Of a stretch of 64,000 bases of DNA, positions 22,961 through 33,829 are shown piece after piece (the first letter of the stretch is position 1; every line of letters starts with the position of its first letter). The stretch comes from Tenrec ecaudatus (taxonomy: Eukaryota > Chordata > Mammalia > Afrosoricida > Tenrecidae). The stretch lies in assembly GCF_050624435.1 (NCBI RefSeq), contig NC_134539.1:44796001-44860000 (forward strand), in the 5' to 3' direction. The notes beneath the pieces are model-generated. The model ran no database searches, was not told the DNA's origin, and saw only the letters and a list, made by a program, of their open reading frames with translations. The position numbers and the translations under genes were made by a program.

Positions 22961-23559
22961 ACCTCAGACAACAAACAAGGAGGTGATGGTATTCCTTAAA
23001 TATATATATCTTTTAAAATCTATGCATTTTCCCTTTATTCCTTTTCATTCTATATGATATATCTATGCAAGAATTCAACTTAGTTGGCCTGTAAATTTCC
23101 CACAGCCGAGATTCTACAGGTTGCAGATACTCGGTGCAGCTCCACATGGACCTCTGTCCCCTGTGTTCCTGGCAAAGCAGCAGGACATGATGTCTCATTT
23201 TCCATCATTTTTGATGTCAGCTGTCAATGACACCATTTAAAAGCTATTAATACATTAGGGGGAATACTCTAATTCCAACCTTTTGTTTATATGTATTACT
23301 CAGGAAATCTTTTATTTTTAAAACAGTTTTTACTTAGGGAATCTTAGGAGCAACTTTCTCTCCTTGATAATGTGATTGCCCAGTGGTGTCCTTCACCTGG
23401 TTTTCCTGATTCTAGAAGCAGAGAAGTTGCTTCTTTACACAAGAGATGGATTTCTCTTAGTCTGGCCTACGTATGAGTATCTCCCTGAGGTTCCTCACTT
23501 GCCTTTCTTCTTTGGTACTTTGAAATTTAACCCGTCCACCAGACAGCTCTTCTCATCAT

Positions 23560-23800
23560 TTTCTATGTGTACAATCATTCCTATGTTACATCACCTCTCT
23601 ATTTTTTAAATTGGGAGTTAATACACATACCACATTATTCCATAGTTCAATCACATCAAGCAGTATTGTACAATTGCTACCACAATCAGTTTATAAACAT
23701 CCTGGATTCCTTGAGATCAGCTTCCTTTTACCATGCCCCCCCACTATAATCCCTACCCCCAGAACCCCTAATTCTACTTGCTGTTCCTTTAGATTCATCT
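23560..23800 (-). mobile_element. probable L1 3' UTR fragment, older type
   Basis: GGAGTTAATACACATACCAC, CAGTATTGTACAATTGCTACC and CCACAATCAGTTTATAAAC resemble reverse-oriented L1 3' UTR sequence. No tail is visible. Confidence 0.4.
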
Positions 23801-23824
23801 CAACTCCTCTTTAGAGTCCATTCT

Positions 23825-23996
23825 GAAACTCTTCATTTCGGCCATTGAGTTGATTCCAATTCGTAGCAACCAGATAGGACAGGGTAGAACTGCTCCCTGA
23901 GATTGCTGAGGTATAGAAAGCTTCATCTTTCTCCCACCGTGGCTGGTGGTTTTGAACTGCTGACCTTTTGTAAGCACTAGGCCACCCAAGCACTAC
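23825..23996 (-). mobile_element. AfroSINE, reverse
   Basis: GCCATTGAGTTGATTCCAATT, GGACAGGGTAGAACTGCTCC, TTTTGAACTGCTGACCTTTT and AGGCCACCCAAGCAC. Confidence 0.8.
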
Positions 23997-24570
23997 TCTA
24001 CAATGACTACCCAGTTTCTCAGCTGCATTTTAGAACCACATTTTGGGAAAGCATTTCATATTCATTTGCTCCACTCCTTCCTTGGTTTACAGCGGCTGGC
24101 TTCAGCCCCCGGCTTCCCATAGACATTACAAAGGACTGCCATCAGCTACACTTCTGCAACTGAGTCTGGCCATCCAGAAGGAGGCACCAGGACAGTCATT
24201 GGGACTGGGTCTCACACTATGAATGACCTCACACTTAGAGGCTGGCTATAGGTGCCGCCATTGCAATTGATCTCTGGATTTGTTTGGGCATCAATCTGCT
24301 AAAAGTATGGTGATTGCTCTCACCCTGTTTTTTTGTGTTGAAATCAAGCAGGAAAGGGGTAGGGTGGGGGGAGATAAAGTAGTCGACTAGACAGGTGACA
24401 GGTGTTAACTTGGGTGGAGTGGCAGACAGAAGTCCACACGAAGGAGAAGTCAAGGAGCAGGTGGAGGGTGAGCTAGTGGAGAGGCTGGAAAGGGTGGCTA
24501 TGGTGGTAAGGAGGGTAGGCCATTAGTAAGTAGTTTAAACAATTGAAGACAAAGCTGATGCGGTCCCTTT

Positions 24571-24745
24571 TGGAATCCCCGGGTGGTGGAACAGTTTTCA
24601 GTCTCAGCAGCTAACAGAACACTTGGAGGTTCCATTCTACCCAGAGGTGCCCACAAGCAAGGCCTGGAGGTCTACTTCTGCAACAGCAGCCAAGGGAAAG
24701 CCCTGCAGACTACTGTCGATCTAACACAGACGGGTGCCGGAGCTC
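24571..24745 (+). mobile_element. AfroSINE subtype B
   Basis: GAATCCCCGGGTGGTGGAAC, CTAACAGAACACTTGGAGG, CTACCCAGAGGTGCCCAC and GGCCTGGAGGTCTACTTCTG follow the second SINE subtype. Confidence 0.65.
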
Positions 24746-24790
24746 GAATCCACTTCATGGCAGATAGTTTATGTGTTTTATTATGAAGAC

Positions 24791-25002
24791 TCTGGGACCC
24801 CTAGGGGCATCGTGGTTATGAGTTGGGCTGCGATCCTAAAGGTCAGCCGTTCAAAACCACCAACCGATCCTCTGGAAGAAGAGAGGGCATTCTACTCCCG
24901 GAATCAGATACAGTCTCTGCACCTTAAGGGGAAGTTCATCCTTGTCCTATGGGGCCGCTATGAGTCAGAGCTGACTCGATGGCAGTGAGTGTGGTTTTGT
25001 TT
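24791..25002 (+). mobile_element. AfroSINE, full length
   Basis: GGGACCCCTAGGGGCATCG, AAGGTCAGCCGTTCAAAACC, GGGGCCGCTATGAGTCAG and CTGACTCGATGGCAGTGAG. Confidence 0.82.
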
Positions 25003-25367
25003 GATCAGTACTATGGTACAAGCACTTGGTTTATAAATATAAAAATAAGAACACGGGGGTGGAGTTCACTAGCACGTTCATAGTTGGGGGTGGGGGTGGT
25101 GACAAAACGGTAATTTCTTTAGACCCACGGTCACTAGTTTGTGACTCTTGCTGTCTTAAATACAATTGTCACCTGTCCAGGCTGCCACGGCAATGTTAGA
25201 TCTAAGTACACAAGAGGCAGGGGAGGGATTCCTGCGATGATGTCATGGCAGCGCTGGTGAGGTGACCACGCACATGCGGGGCAGTCAGGGTTGGCCAGTC
25301 TCGACTCGGTGAGCGATCACCATGAAGCTTAAGACAGTGCCCCATCCCTCTGTCTGACCTCTCTGAC

Positions 25368-25640
25368 AGCTCTCGCATCTGCAAAATGAAGGATAATAAC
25401 AGGACCCGCCTCTGAGGGTTGGATGGTCAAGTGTGATAACAGTAGCAAACAAGTCCCTCACACTTACAAGGCAGCTGGCGCTGTGCCGTGTGCACTTGAC
25501 ACGCTTACTACACAACACTGATCAGAGGTGATTAGTATGAGACGGAAATCCAGAGAGTCAGGTAAAATATTTTGCTGCAGTCTACAGCTAGCGAGTGATG
25601 GGCCCCGGATTAGAACCCAGGAAGTCTGACTCCCAAGTTT
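25368..25640. repeat. two adjacent MIR remnants in opposite orientation
   Basis: CATCTGCAAAATGAAGGATAA (forward core, about 25375-25440), then TACAGCTAGCGAGTGATGGG and TTAGAACCCAGGAAGTCTGAC (reverse, to 25640). Confidence 0.6.
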
Positions 25641-25754
25641 TCAACCATACCCTTGTATAAGACGTCCCATTGTGCCAAAGACTCGTCACAGGACCTGACG
25701 ACACGGGGTGAGTGCTCAAGAAATGGTTAAGACTGCTAGTCCTACTGCAGTTCT

Positions 25755-25885
25755 TAGCACACGCATGGTTACCATGGGCCTGCTGTGTTCCAGAAGCCAT
25801 GTGAGTATTATGAACCCACCTCATAGGCTAGACAAGCGCGTCTCAGAGAGGGTAAGGCCTTTGCCTCTAAGTACACTGGGTAAAG
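25755..25885 (-). repeat. possible MIR remnant
   Basis: GGGCCTGCTGTGTTCCAGAAG and GTCTCAGAGAGGGTAAGGCC. Confidence 0.4.
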
Positions 25886-26999
25886 GTTTTACATCTTCGT
25901 TCTAGAGGCTTAGTCTTCGGACCCACCAATCATCCCGTTGAAGGGACCTGAGTGGACGCAGTTCTCTCACTCTGTAGAAACCAGCTCGGCCCTCACTTCA
26001 GGCGTATGGTCCCTTTGGAACCAAACAGGATTAAGATAGCCATCTGTCACTCATCAGGGAGAGGTCTGAATTCCTTAGAAAGGGGGGCTTGGAATCCATC
26101 ATTCAGCCATTACTTTTACGGGCCATCCCAAAATGCCCACGAGGCGGCTAGGAACCTCAGAGGAGACAGAAACAAGGAAAGATGCGGGCCAGGGTAACAA
26201 TGTTTGGGGAGATAAGCTAGAGAGAGGTAACTGCTGTTATAAATGCCAACATCTTTCTTTCCTCGTGTTTCTAGCGTTTTGAAACACTTTGCTGATAAAA
26301 CATCTGGGGGTTCATGTGGAGTTTGTGCTGAGAGCTCTCGGAGCGTGTTTGTGACTGAAGTGGACTCGTGTTTTAATCCGTCTGTAATGATGCCATTCTT
26401 CTACAGCTGATTCTACAGCCCCACACAGGGGTTCTGTGCCAGGCCTGTCTCTCTTTTATATAGGTGTGTCTCGTCCCCTAGACATGCTAAGCTCCCCCGA
26501 GCAAGGCCTATGCTGGAGCCTGGCGGTGGGAGAGGAGAAAAGAGAAGGCGGAGTCTGGAGACACGTGACTCCTAGACAAAGCTAAGTTCATCCATAGACT
26601 GATTCGGCAACCTTGAGCAAGCCGTCTAATGCGAGAAGCTCTCGTGCCTAATTAAACCATCCCGGGCAACTGTTGGCTAAAATAGGAGACCTTGTATAAA
26701 GGCCTGATGAGTGATTGGCCTGCATGGGTTTTGCATACTTCTCAAACCGCATTAGTTTTTAATGGAATATTTGTTTGCCAACAGTTACACCGGACGCTCC
26801 TCTATTTGCTGTCTAGTACACCCTTTAGCTGAGAAAGTGTGGGTTCCGTGTACCCTAATGGGTTTTTGTGCTTTGATTTCTATTTGGACGTCATTTCAAA
26901 CTCACACAAAGTGACAAAAGTCAAATTAGTACAAGTCACGCCCCATATTCATGACACAGACTCACCTGTTGCGAAGATTGTACTCCGTTCCCCGTCAGT
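25886..26999. other. unique sequence, possible conserved non-coding element
   Basis: No SINE or LINE. The part 26640-26960 is AT-richer with several TAAT/ATTA cores, for example GCCTAATTAAACC. No ORF is present. Confidence 0.35.
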
Positions 27000-27182
27000 G
27001 GGAATGCCCGGTCGTTGAAACAGTGAACACACTCAGGCTGGCCAGAGGGTTGGCGGTTTGAATCCACTCAGCACTGCTTCAGAAGAAAGGCTTCAGGAAA
27101 TGCCGCAGCACATTGTTTTCATGTAATACGCCTGGGGTCACCATGAGTCAGAATCTACTCGGTCGCAGCTTAAAAAAAATTT
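27000..27182 (+). mobile_element. AfroSINE subtype B with A-rich tail
   Basis: GGGAATGCCCGGTCGTTGAA, GCGGTTTGAATCCACTCAGC, CAGAAGAAAGGCTTCAGG and GGGGTCACCATGAGTCAGAA before a poly(A). Confidence 0.68.
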
Positions 27183-27782
27183 TTTTGAGGTTAAATTACA
27201 TGCATGATGTTAGTTTTCTCTTAACTCTTTCTGGAGGACAGGGAAAGTCTCTCAATAGTTTATTGACCTTTTACATAGACACGAATGCAGGTCTTTGGTG
27301 TTAGTTCCTCTCAAGTTTGTCAATCAACTTAATATTAGGCTCTGCCTACGTGACATCCTGTCTCAAGGCTCCAGATTGGTCACTGGAATTCTCAATTCAC
27401 AGCCACGGTGTCTAAAATAAAATTGGAGCTTTTTTTGCTCTCGGGGCAGGGGACTGAAATGGAATAGGCAAAGGATGACAGGTTGGATGAGCTCTGCGGA
27501 GTTGGAGCTGTGAATATGCCCTTTGGGATCTAGACCAGTGCCTTGACACGACTCCTGGGGGCCAAGGCCCAAGAAAAGAGGGCCTTGCTGAGACTCTAAG
27601 GTCAGACCACCAGTAGGAGAAGCCAAGGCGGCTGCACCAAGCATCGGAAGTTCTAATGCCCCAACAACCTCTCCTTCAAGGTGTCCTTTATCAGCATCAA
27701 CCAGGGACCACATTTCAGCTTGCCCCCCTTCCTCCAACACCCAGGGAACTCGACCGGTTAATAAACAATGATTACTTGTAAA

Positions 27783-27986
27783 CAAACAAACTCACTCCAT
27801 CGAGTCAATTCGGAGTCCTAGCAACCTTATGGGTTAGGGTACAACTGCCCTGGTGGCTTTCTGAGACAGTAACTCTTCATGGGAATAGACAGCCTCATTC
27901 GTCTCTCTCGGAGTGACTGGTGGTTTTGAACTGCTGACCTTGTGGCTAGCAGGCCAATGAATAACCCACTACACCACCAGGCCTCT
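27783..27986 (-). mobile_element. AfroSINE, reverse, full length
   Basis: CAAACTCACTCCATCGAGTC, GTTAGGGTACAACTGCCC, TTTTGAACTGCTGACCTTGT and CACTACACCACCAGGCCTC. Confidence 0.85.
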
Positions 27987-27994
27987 GCTTATAA

Positions 27995-28185
27995 ACATAG
28001 TCGACATTTATTGAATACTTGCTATAAAGCAGACATTGTGGTAAACATGTAACATGCATTATTTCATTTGATTCATATTAGTAACCTAACTTTTAACAAG
28101 CCCTATTTTACAGATGATGAAATTGAGCTAGGTTAAGTATTTAACTAACACCCCATCTTTTGGGAGTAGGCTTGCGAGTATTTTA
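27995..28185 (-). repeat. MIR SINE remnant
   Basis: ACATTTATTGAATACTTGCTA, TTTTACAGATGATGAAATTG and AGCTAGGTTAAGTATTTAAC. Its left end abuts the AfroSINE at 27.78 kb. Confidence 0.72.
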
Positions 28186-28382
28186 GTCTAGGCATTTAGA
28201 CTGATTTCTTCAGCTACTTTGCTGTCAGGAAGGAAGTGAGCACCAGAGGGCTTGGGGGTCAGTGCTTTGTGGGAGCTGGAGCACAGCAGGAGGGGTCAGG
28301 TCAAGTTTCTCAAGCATGCTCATAGATGAGCATCATACCAGTCAGGTGTGCAGCCGCCACTGTCCTCGGCTGTTGCCTTGCA

Positions 28383-28563
28383 CAACCAATCCACTGCCAT
28401 TCCAACTCACATCAGTCCTGTTCCGGGTTTCTGCAACTATACATCTTTAGGGGAGAGAGGCAGATGGCTTCATCTTCCTTCCTGGGGGTGGCTAGTGGGT
28501 TTGAACAGCCAGTTCCATATTTAGTCGTCCAAAGTCTAGCTTGCTGAGCCAACAGTACTCCTA
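28383..28563 (-). mobile_element. AfroSINE, reverse, diverged
   Basis: CAATCCACTGCCATTCCAAC, CTTCATCTTCCTTCCTGG, GGGTTTGAACAGCCAG and GAGCCAACAGTACTCCT. Confidence 0.6.
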
Positions 28564-29501
28564 AGCAGCAGTCTGGGGAACCTTGAATTTATACTGGACC
28601 TTTCGTGAAAAGACACTTCCACAGCTGGACTGCGTTTGCCTGGCCTGGAAGAAGAAATCGTAGCTGCTGAAAGGCGGGGTCACACGATTGAAAGAAAAGG
28701 ATCTACTGTGAACAAGCCAATCTCTTCTCTCAGAGCCCATTTCTTCATCTGAAAATGGGGTGAGGCCACCCTAGCCTTGTGAGAGATTGCCCTCCTGCTG
28801 CTGGGCCTCCCGAGCGCCGGGGAAGTGGGTGCTCAGAGTGCACCGCTCGGACCCACTGGGCCGCGAGGACCATTCATTCATAGCACTCGGTGGCTTTTGT
28901 GTGCAGCGTACTGGCACACTGTAAGTACTCAGAGGAGGCTTGATGAATACGTAGATGGCTTGGAAAACCATGCCGGGCGCAACAAAGACCATTCCAACGG
29001 TCTGGCCTTTATCCGCTTGAAAAGTGGGCTGACAGCCCTCCTCCAGATGAGAGGATGACAAACCTGCTCATTTTTAGTTTGGCTTCTAAGTATGCACATC
29101 ACCCGATAGCGACTTATTTTTGCTTCCTGTGAGTCAGAGAGCAAAAGACAGGTCTCTAAGCCACCAGGCAGCCTTTAAACAAACGGCCCCATAATGAATA
29201 GCCTTGGTGAAGTAACAGCCGCCGCATGCCTTGTCATAATACGCGAACGCTCTCTAATCGGGCCAGTGTTCTGTGCTAATAAAGACCGAGTCCTGTCATT
29301 TCGAAGGAGTCACAGAACGCTCCCTATGGCTGGTGAAAAGCCCCACGTCAGAGCCCTCCCAGGAGAGCAAGCGGAATCTCTGTCCAGCAGAATGGAGAGG
29401 AAGCAGCACTGGAGCGTCATCTCCTGTCCAGAGTCACTGGCCCTCTCTGAAATTCACCGGGAAGCTGGGCTGTGCCGAGATGACTTGGAGCTAATATACA
29501 A
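28564..29501. other. unique sequence between SINEs
   Basis: MIR-like scraps occur near 28740 and 28900. 29050-29300 is unique, with ATAATGAATAG and CTAATAAAGACC patches. No gene is apparent. Confidence 0.4.
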
Positions 29502-29708
29502 GAAGAGCCCTGCTGGCACAGCGGTTACAGTTCAGGCTACCAACCGCAAGGTCAGCCGTTCGAGACCACCAACAGCTCCTTGGGAGAAAGACTAGGCTTT
29601 CTACTCCCGTAGAGAGTCAACACTCTCCAAACCTACAGGGATCAATTCGACCCTGTCCTAAAGGGTTTGCTGTGAGTTGGGATCAACTTGCTGGCAGCGA
29701 GTGAGTGA
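29502..29708 (+). mobile_element. AfroSINE, full length
   Basis: AGAGCCCTGCTGGCACAGCG, GGTCAGCCGTTCGAGACC, GGCTTTCTACTCCCGTAG and GCTGTGAGTTGGGATCAAC. Confidence 0.82.
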
Positions 29709-29720
29709 AAGTAGCTCTAA

Positions 29721-29880
29721 GGAAGGAGCCCCGGTAGCTCAGTGATTCAACACCTGGCTGCCAACCCCAAAGCTGGCAGACGGAATGTACCCATCTCTCT
29801 GAGCGAGAAGGATGCACTGCTGCTGACGTCAGGGCCGCAGCCTGGATAACCTAATGGATTGGAACAGGGCTTGCCGACAA
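29721..29880 (+). mobile_element. AfroSINE, adjacent second copy
   Basis: GGAAGGAGCCCCGGTAGCTC and CACCTGGCTGCCAACCCC mark the head. It starts 12 bp after the previous SINE ends, in the same orientation; the 3' half is diverged. Confidence 0.55.
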
Positions 29881-30226
29881 TGGCTTTGAGGGAATGAATG
29901 CACATGGATGGGCTAAGGTAGGACATCGTATGGTTTGTTCGTTTCTTTCTTTTCCTATCTGGAAGCTTTCCTGTGCCGGAGCAGAAGAAGCCACAGCAAA
30001 GGGGCCCAGAAGTTGCTGGTGTCTTCATCACACAAACATAAAACTTATCTTGTTTGGCTTGCTGGTAGCAAACACGGTTATGTCACCGTGCTCATACAGT
30101 TCACACTGACTCTTAAATACCACACTACCTCCTCTTCTTCCCCCAGAGAGCCCACTGACCACCTAAAACAAAAGAAAGCAAGAAAGACCGGACACGTTGA
30201 ATTGTCCACCCCGAGGAAACATGGGA

Positions 30227-30390
30227 AAAGGAGCCCGGGGTGAGCATCAGACTGCTAACCCAACGGTCGGGCCTCGAAAGCCACCAGCTGTGCCGTAGAA
30301 GTAACATGAAGCGGTCTTGTCTGTCTCACAAACTCAGAAACCCTCATAGGGCCGACCAGATGGCAGTGGGTTTGGTTCTGGTTTGGGGTT
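30227..30390 (+). mobile_element. AfroSINE, internally shortened
   Basis: AAAGGAGCCCGGGGTGAGC, CAGACTGCTAACCCAACGG, ACTCAGAAACCCTCATAGG and GATGGCAGTGGGTTTGG. Confidence 0.72.
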
Positions 30391-30392
30391 GG

Positions 30393-30510
30393 TTACTATG
30401 TGCCTGGAGCTTCCATCCATCCTCACACTGGCCCAGCCCAGAAGGCAAACTGCGAACATTTTGACAACAAGGTAACTGAGGTTCGGGGAAGTTACAGGGA
30501 AGAGCAGCCA
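30393..30510 (-). repeat. MIR remnant
   Basis: TACTATGTGCCTGGAGCTTC and GGTAACTGAGGTTCGGGGAAG. Confidence 0.55.
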
Positions 30511-30794
30511 GGACGGGACTGCTCTGACGGCCGGGCCCTCTCACTGCACATTCTAAGGCCGTTCCATTCCTCCGTGTGTGGCCAGTGCCTGCTCTTATTA
30601 GTTCTAACTCAAACTTTGAGGGGAGATCCGAGAGGCATCGAGGGGTTTTTTCAAGAGGCAATGAAGAAGGACGCCAGCAGGTGTGGGGTCCAGCGGGTGT
30701 GGGCTCCAGCCGGCCAGTTGCCTGGTCAGACAAGGCTCTTATCAAAGGCCCTCACCGCCCCCGGGTGCAGGGTTTGCACTGAGTTTGGTGCCAG

Positions 30795-30905
30795 CAGCAT
30801 TGTAGTTCTTATTTCCCACCAACTCGGTGAGGCAGTGTGGTTATTCCCATTCACCTAAGGATATTCGGCTCAGAGAGGGGACAATTGAGACCCCAGTCAA
30901 AGGCA
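30795..30905 (-). repeat. MIR remnant
   Basis: AACTCGGTGAGGCAGTGTGG, TTATTCCCATTCACC and GGCTCAGAGAGGGGACAATTG. Confidence 0.6.
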
Positions 30906-31061
30906 CTGTTTGAGCACAGGGCACGACTGCATCCCAACTCAGTTCCTCGAAGTTCCTCAGTTCCTCCTCCATCCTCCTCCCATGAAAGCGCAGAGATTGC
31001 AGCGAGTCCCCTCTCTCTCTCAAACCCTAGCCAGCGAGCAACGATAACAAATAAGTAGAAA

Positions 31062-31245
31062 CAAAAACAAAAGCCAAATTCACTGCCATCGGGTTACTGC
31101 CAGCTCATAGAGACCAACAAAGCCCTTGAGGCCTAAGGGGTTAAGTGTTGGGCTGTTAACTGAGAAGTTAACGGAGAAGGCCACCCCGCCCCCACCACCC
31201 GTGGGTCCACAGGAGAAAGAAGGCTAAAGATTCACAGTGGGCGCC
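31062..31245. mobile_element. two AfroSINE fragments in opposite orientation
   Basis: A reverse tail, CAAATTCACTGCCATCGGG (31075-31115), is followed by a forward head, TTGAGGCCTAAGGGGTTAAG and CAGGAGAAAGAAGGC (31121-31240). Confidence 0.5.
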
Positions 31246-31261
31246 ACGCCCACATCCCTTC

Positions 31262-33190
31262 AGAAGAATGCTCTGCAGAGGACAGCACTGGGGCTACAGC
31301 TTGGGGAGAAGGGTGCTTCAGATTAATGCAAGGGATGGAGAGGGAGGAGAGGACACCCTGGCCCACCAAACCCCAAGGACGATGTTCCTGCTCAGAGCAG
31401 ACAACGCACGGGGAGGACTAGAGGGCTGGTCCCACCATGGCACATGGCGTCTCACACTGAACCGTGGTGCTGCAGGGGACAGCACCGAGACACAGCGCGG
31501 GAAAAGTGCACAGTCCGGCCCCTCACGCTGGGGCGGGGCACTGAGGGCACACAGCAGAGCCCCAGGGGGCGCAGACTGATGAAACCCCTAGGGATACCAA
31601 AAATAGACCTGGGAGACCCTGTGGCACCCCTTCAGACTGGACTGGAAAACACTTGTAATGGCCAACAAACAGACCTTGAACTATTTATAGGCTTTTCCAT
31701 AGTTGTCAGTGGCTTTATTTTTGTTATTGTTATTTTGTGTTTGGCTTTTGCTGTTGTTTGGTTGGTTTTGACTTCCTTTGTTGTTTTATTTGGCTTTGCC
31801 TGGATTTCGCACTTATTAATGTATCTGCATGTCTATCTAGATATGATAGGTGGGATAAATAATTTGGAGATGAAAAGAACGGGACCAATGGTTGGGGGGG
31901 GGATACAGGAGAAGGGGAGGTGGGAGAAAGGAAGGGGAGGGGAACCAACTCAGGAAGAAGGGAACAACAAGTGAACTAAAATCAATGGAAGGAAGGTCGT
32001 AGGATGCCTAGTGTGGCTCAATCAAGGGCAATGTAGCAGCGAGGAATTACTAAACCCAAATGAAGGCTGAACATGATGGTGGGACAAGAGGGAAGTAAAA
32101 AGGAAATAGAAGAAAGAACCAGGAGGCAAAGGACATTTATAGAGGCCTAAATATAGGCATGTACCTATGTAAATATATATAATGAGAGGGAATTAGAACT
32201 CATATCTATATGTTAAGAATTAAGGTTGCAGATAGACATTGGGCCTCAACTCAAGTATTCCCTCAACACAAGAACACTTTGTTCTAACAATCCGGCATTC
32301 TGTGATGCTCACCTTCCTGACACAATCACTGAAGACAAAATGGGTACATAAGCAAATGTGAAGAAAGCTGATGGTGCCTGGCTATCAAAATATATAGTGT
32401 CTGGGGTCTTAAAGGCTTGAATATAAACAAGTGGCCATCTAGCTCAGAAGCAACAAAGCCCATATGGAAGAAGCACACCAGCCTGTGCGATCATGAGGTG
32501 TCGATGGGATCAGGTATCAGGCATCTAAGATCCAGAATAAAACCATACTTAAGGTGAATGGCGGGCAGGGAGGGTGGGGGCGCTGCGCATGGAATTGAGA
32601 ACCAATGCCTATCTGTAGACAACTGGACATCCCCTCACAGAAGGGTCACAGGGAAGAGATGAGCCAGTCAGGGCACAACTTTCCTCTAGCTCTTTGCTGC
32701 TTCCCACCCCACCCCACCCCACCCCCACTATCATGACCTCAATTCTACTTTACAAATCAGATTAGACCAGAACATGCACATTGCTACAGATATGAGCCTG
32801 AAACACAGGGAATCCAGGATAGATAAAACCCTCCCTCAGGGCCAACTAGAAGAGTAGAGATACCAGGGGAGGAGAAAGTGGAACCAATCATAAGGATCAA
32901 TTTAGAATCTCCTTCCAGGGGCATGAATAACAGAGGAGCAGGTGAGGGGTGATGGAGGACGATGTAAGATATAGAAAAAATTTATAACTTATCAAGGGTT
33001 TGTCTGGGAGGGTGGGGGAGGGAGGGGGAAGAAATGGGGAGCTTCTATCAGGGACTCAAGTGGGAAGAGAATGCTTTGAAAATTATGATGGTGGCATATG
33101 TGAAAAATGTGTTTTGATACACTGGAGGAATGTATGGATTGTGATAAGAGATGTAAGAGCCCCCAATAAAAGTATTAAAAAAAAAAAGAT
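31262..33190 (+). mobile_element. long L1-type 3' region ending in AATAAA and poly(A)
   Basis: The end GAGCCCCCAATAAAAGTATT plus an A-tail is the L1 3' terminus seen at 1.1 kb. Upstream lie AGGGAACCAACTCAGGAAG-type and GGGCAGGGAGGGTGGGGGC blocks. The segment is almost 2 kb and lacks ORF2 coding sequence, so it is either an unusually complete 3' UTR or a non-autonomous derivative. The left boundary is uncertain. Confidence 0.6.
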
Positions 33191-33206
33191 TCAGAGTGTT
33201 AGATCC

Positions 33207-33420
33207 TGGGGAGCACTTGGTGGCTTAGTGGAGTGCCACCAGATTCTCGGGAGAGAATGGTGAGGCTTTCTTCCCCTTAAGCAATTACAGTCTTGGAAAC
33301 CCCTGGACCCAGGGGGAGTTCTGCCTTGTTCTATAAGGTCGCTATGGGTTGGAATTGACTCGATGGCAGTGAGTGAGTGAGTGAGTGAGTGAGTGAGTGA
33401 GTGAGTGAGTGAGTGAGTGA
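33207..33420 (+). mobile_element. AfroSINE ending in an expanded GTGA microsatellite
   Basis: GGGGAGCACTTGGTGGCTTAG, GGAAACCCCTGGACCC, GGTCGCTATGGGTTGGAATTG and ACTCGATGGCAGTGAG. The terminal GTGAG expands into the microsatellite at 33368-33420. Confidence 0.82.
33368..33420. repeat. (GTGA)n microsatellite
   Basis: About 13 uninterrupted GTGA units that start inside the GCAGTGAGT tail of the AfroSINE. Confidence 0.97.
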
Positions 33421-33654
33421 ATATCAGCTCAATTCCAACTCTATAGCCCCACCCCCACCTCCTGTTACTTTTAGAACTAAGCTCCAACCTGTTTTCTCTG
33501 TCTGATTTTTAGGAACGGGATCACCAGGCCTTGCTTTCAGGGCACACATGGATGGATTCCGAGGCCAACGAATGTGCTCATTCCATCACCCAGGGACACC
33601 CCCCCACCCCCTGACAACAATGTTGCCGGCGGGTATTGCACGCTGCCATCAAGG

Positions 33655-33790
33655 ACCGCGATGACCCGTGCAGGCCATTGGCCAAGGTCGGCAAAGGAAC
33701 GACTAGCATTCCGGTACAGCTACTCAGGATCTGGAAGCTGGTAAGCAAGGGAGCTAGGATTCGAATCCAGGGGCACTGGACCTTAGATTT
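33655..33790 (-). repeat. MIR remnant bordering the orphan CpG island
   Basis: AAGCAAGGGAGCTAGGATTC and GAATCCAGGGGCACTGGACC. Confidence 0.55.
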
Positions 33791-33829
33791 CGGTCAACAG
33801 GGGCCGGCCTCCGCAGACAGGAAGGGAAG

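Noticed and set aside
31444-31974. 176-codon ORF with hydrophobic segment
   Set aside because: Lies wholly in L1-type 3' non-coding sequence; the hydrophobic run comes from a T-rich tract.
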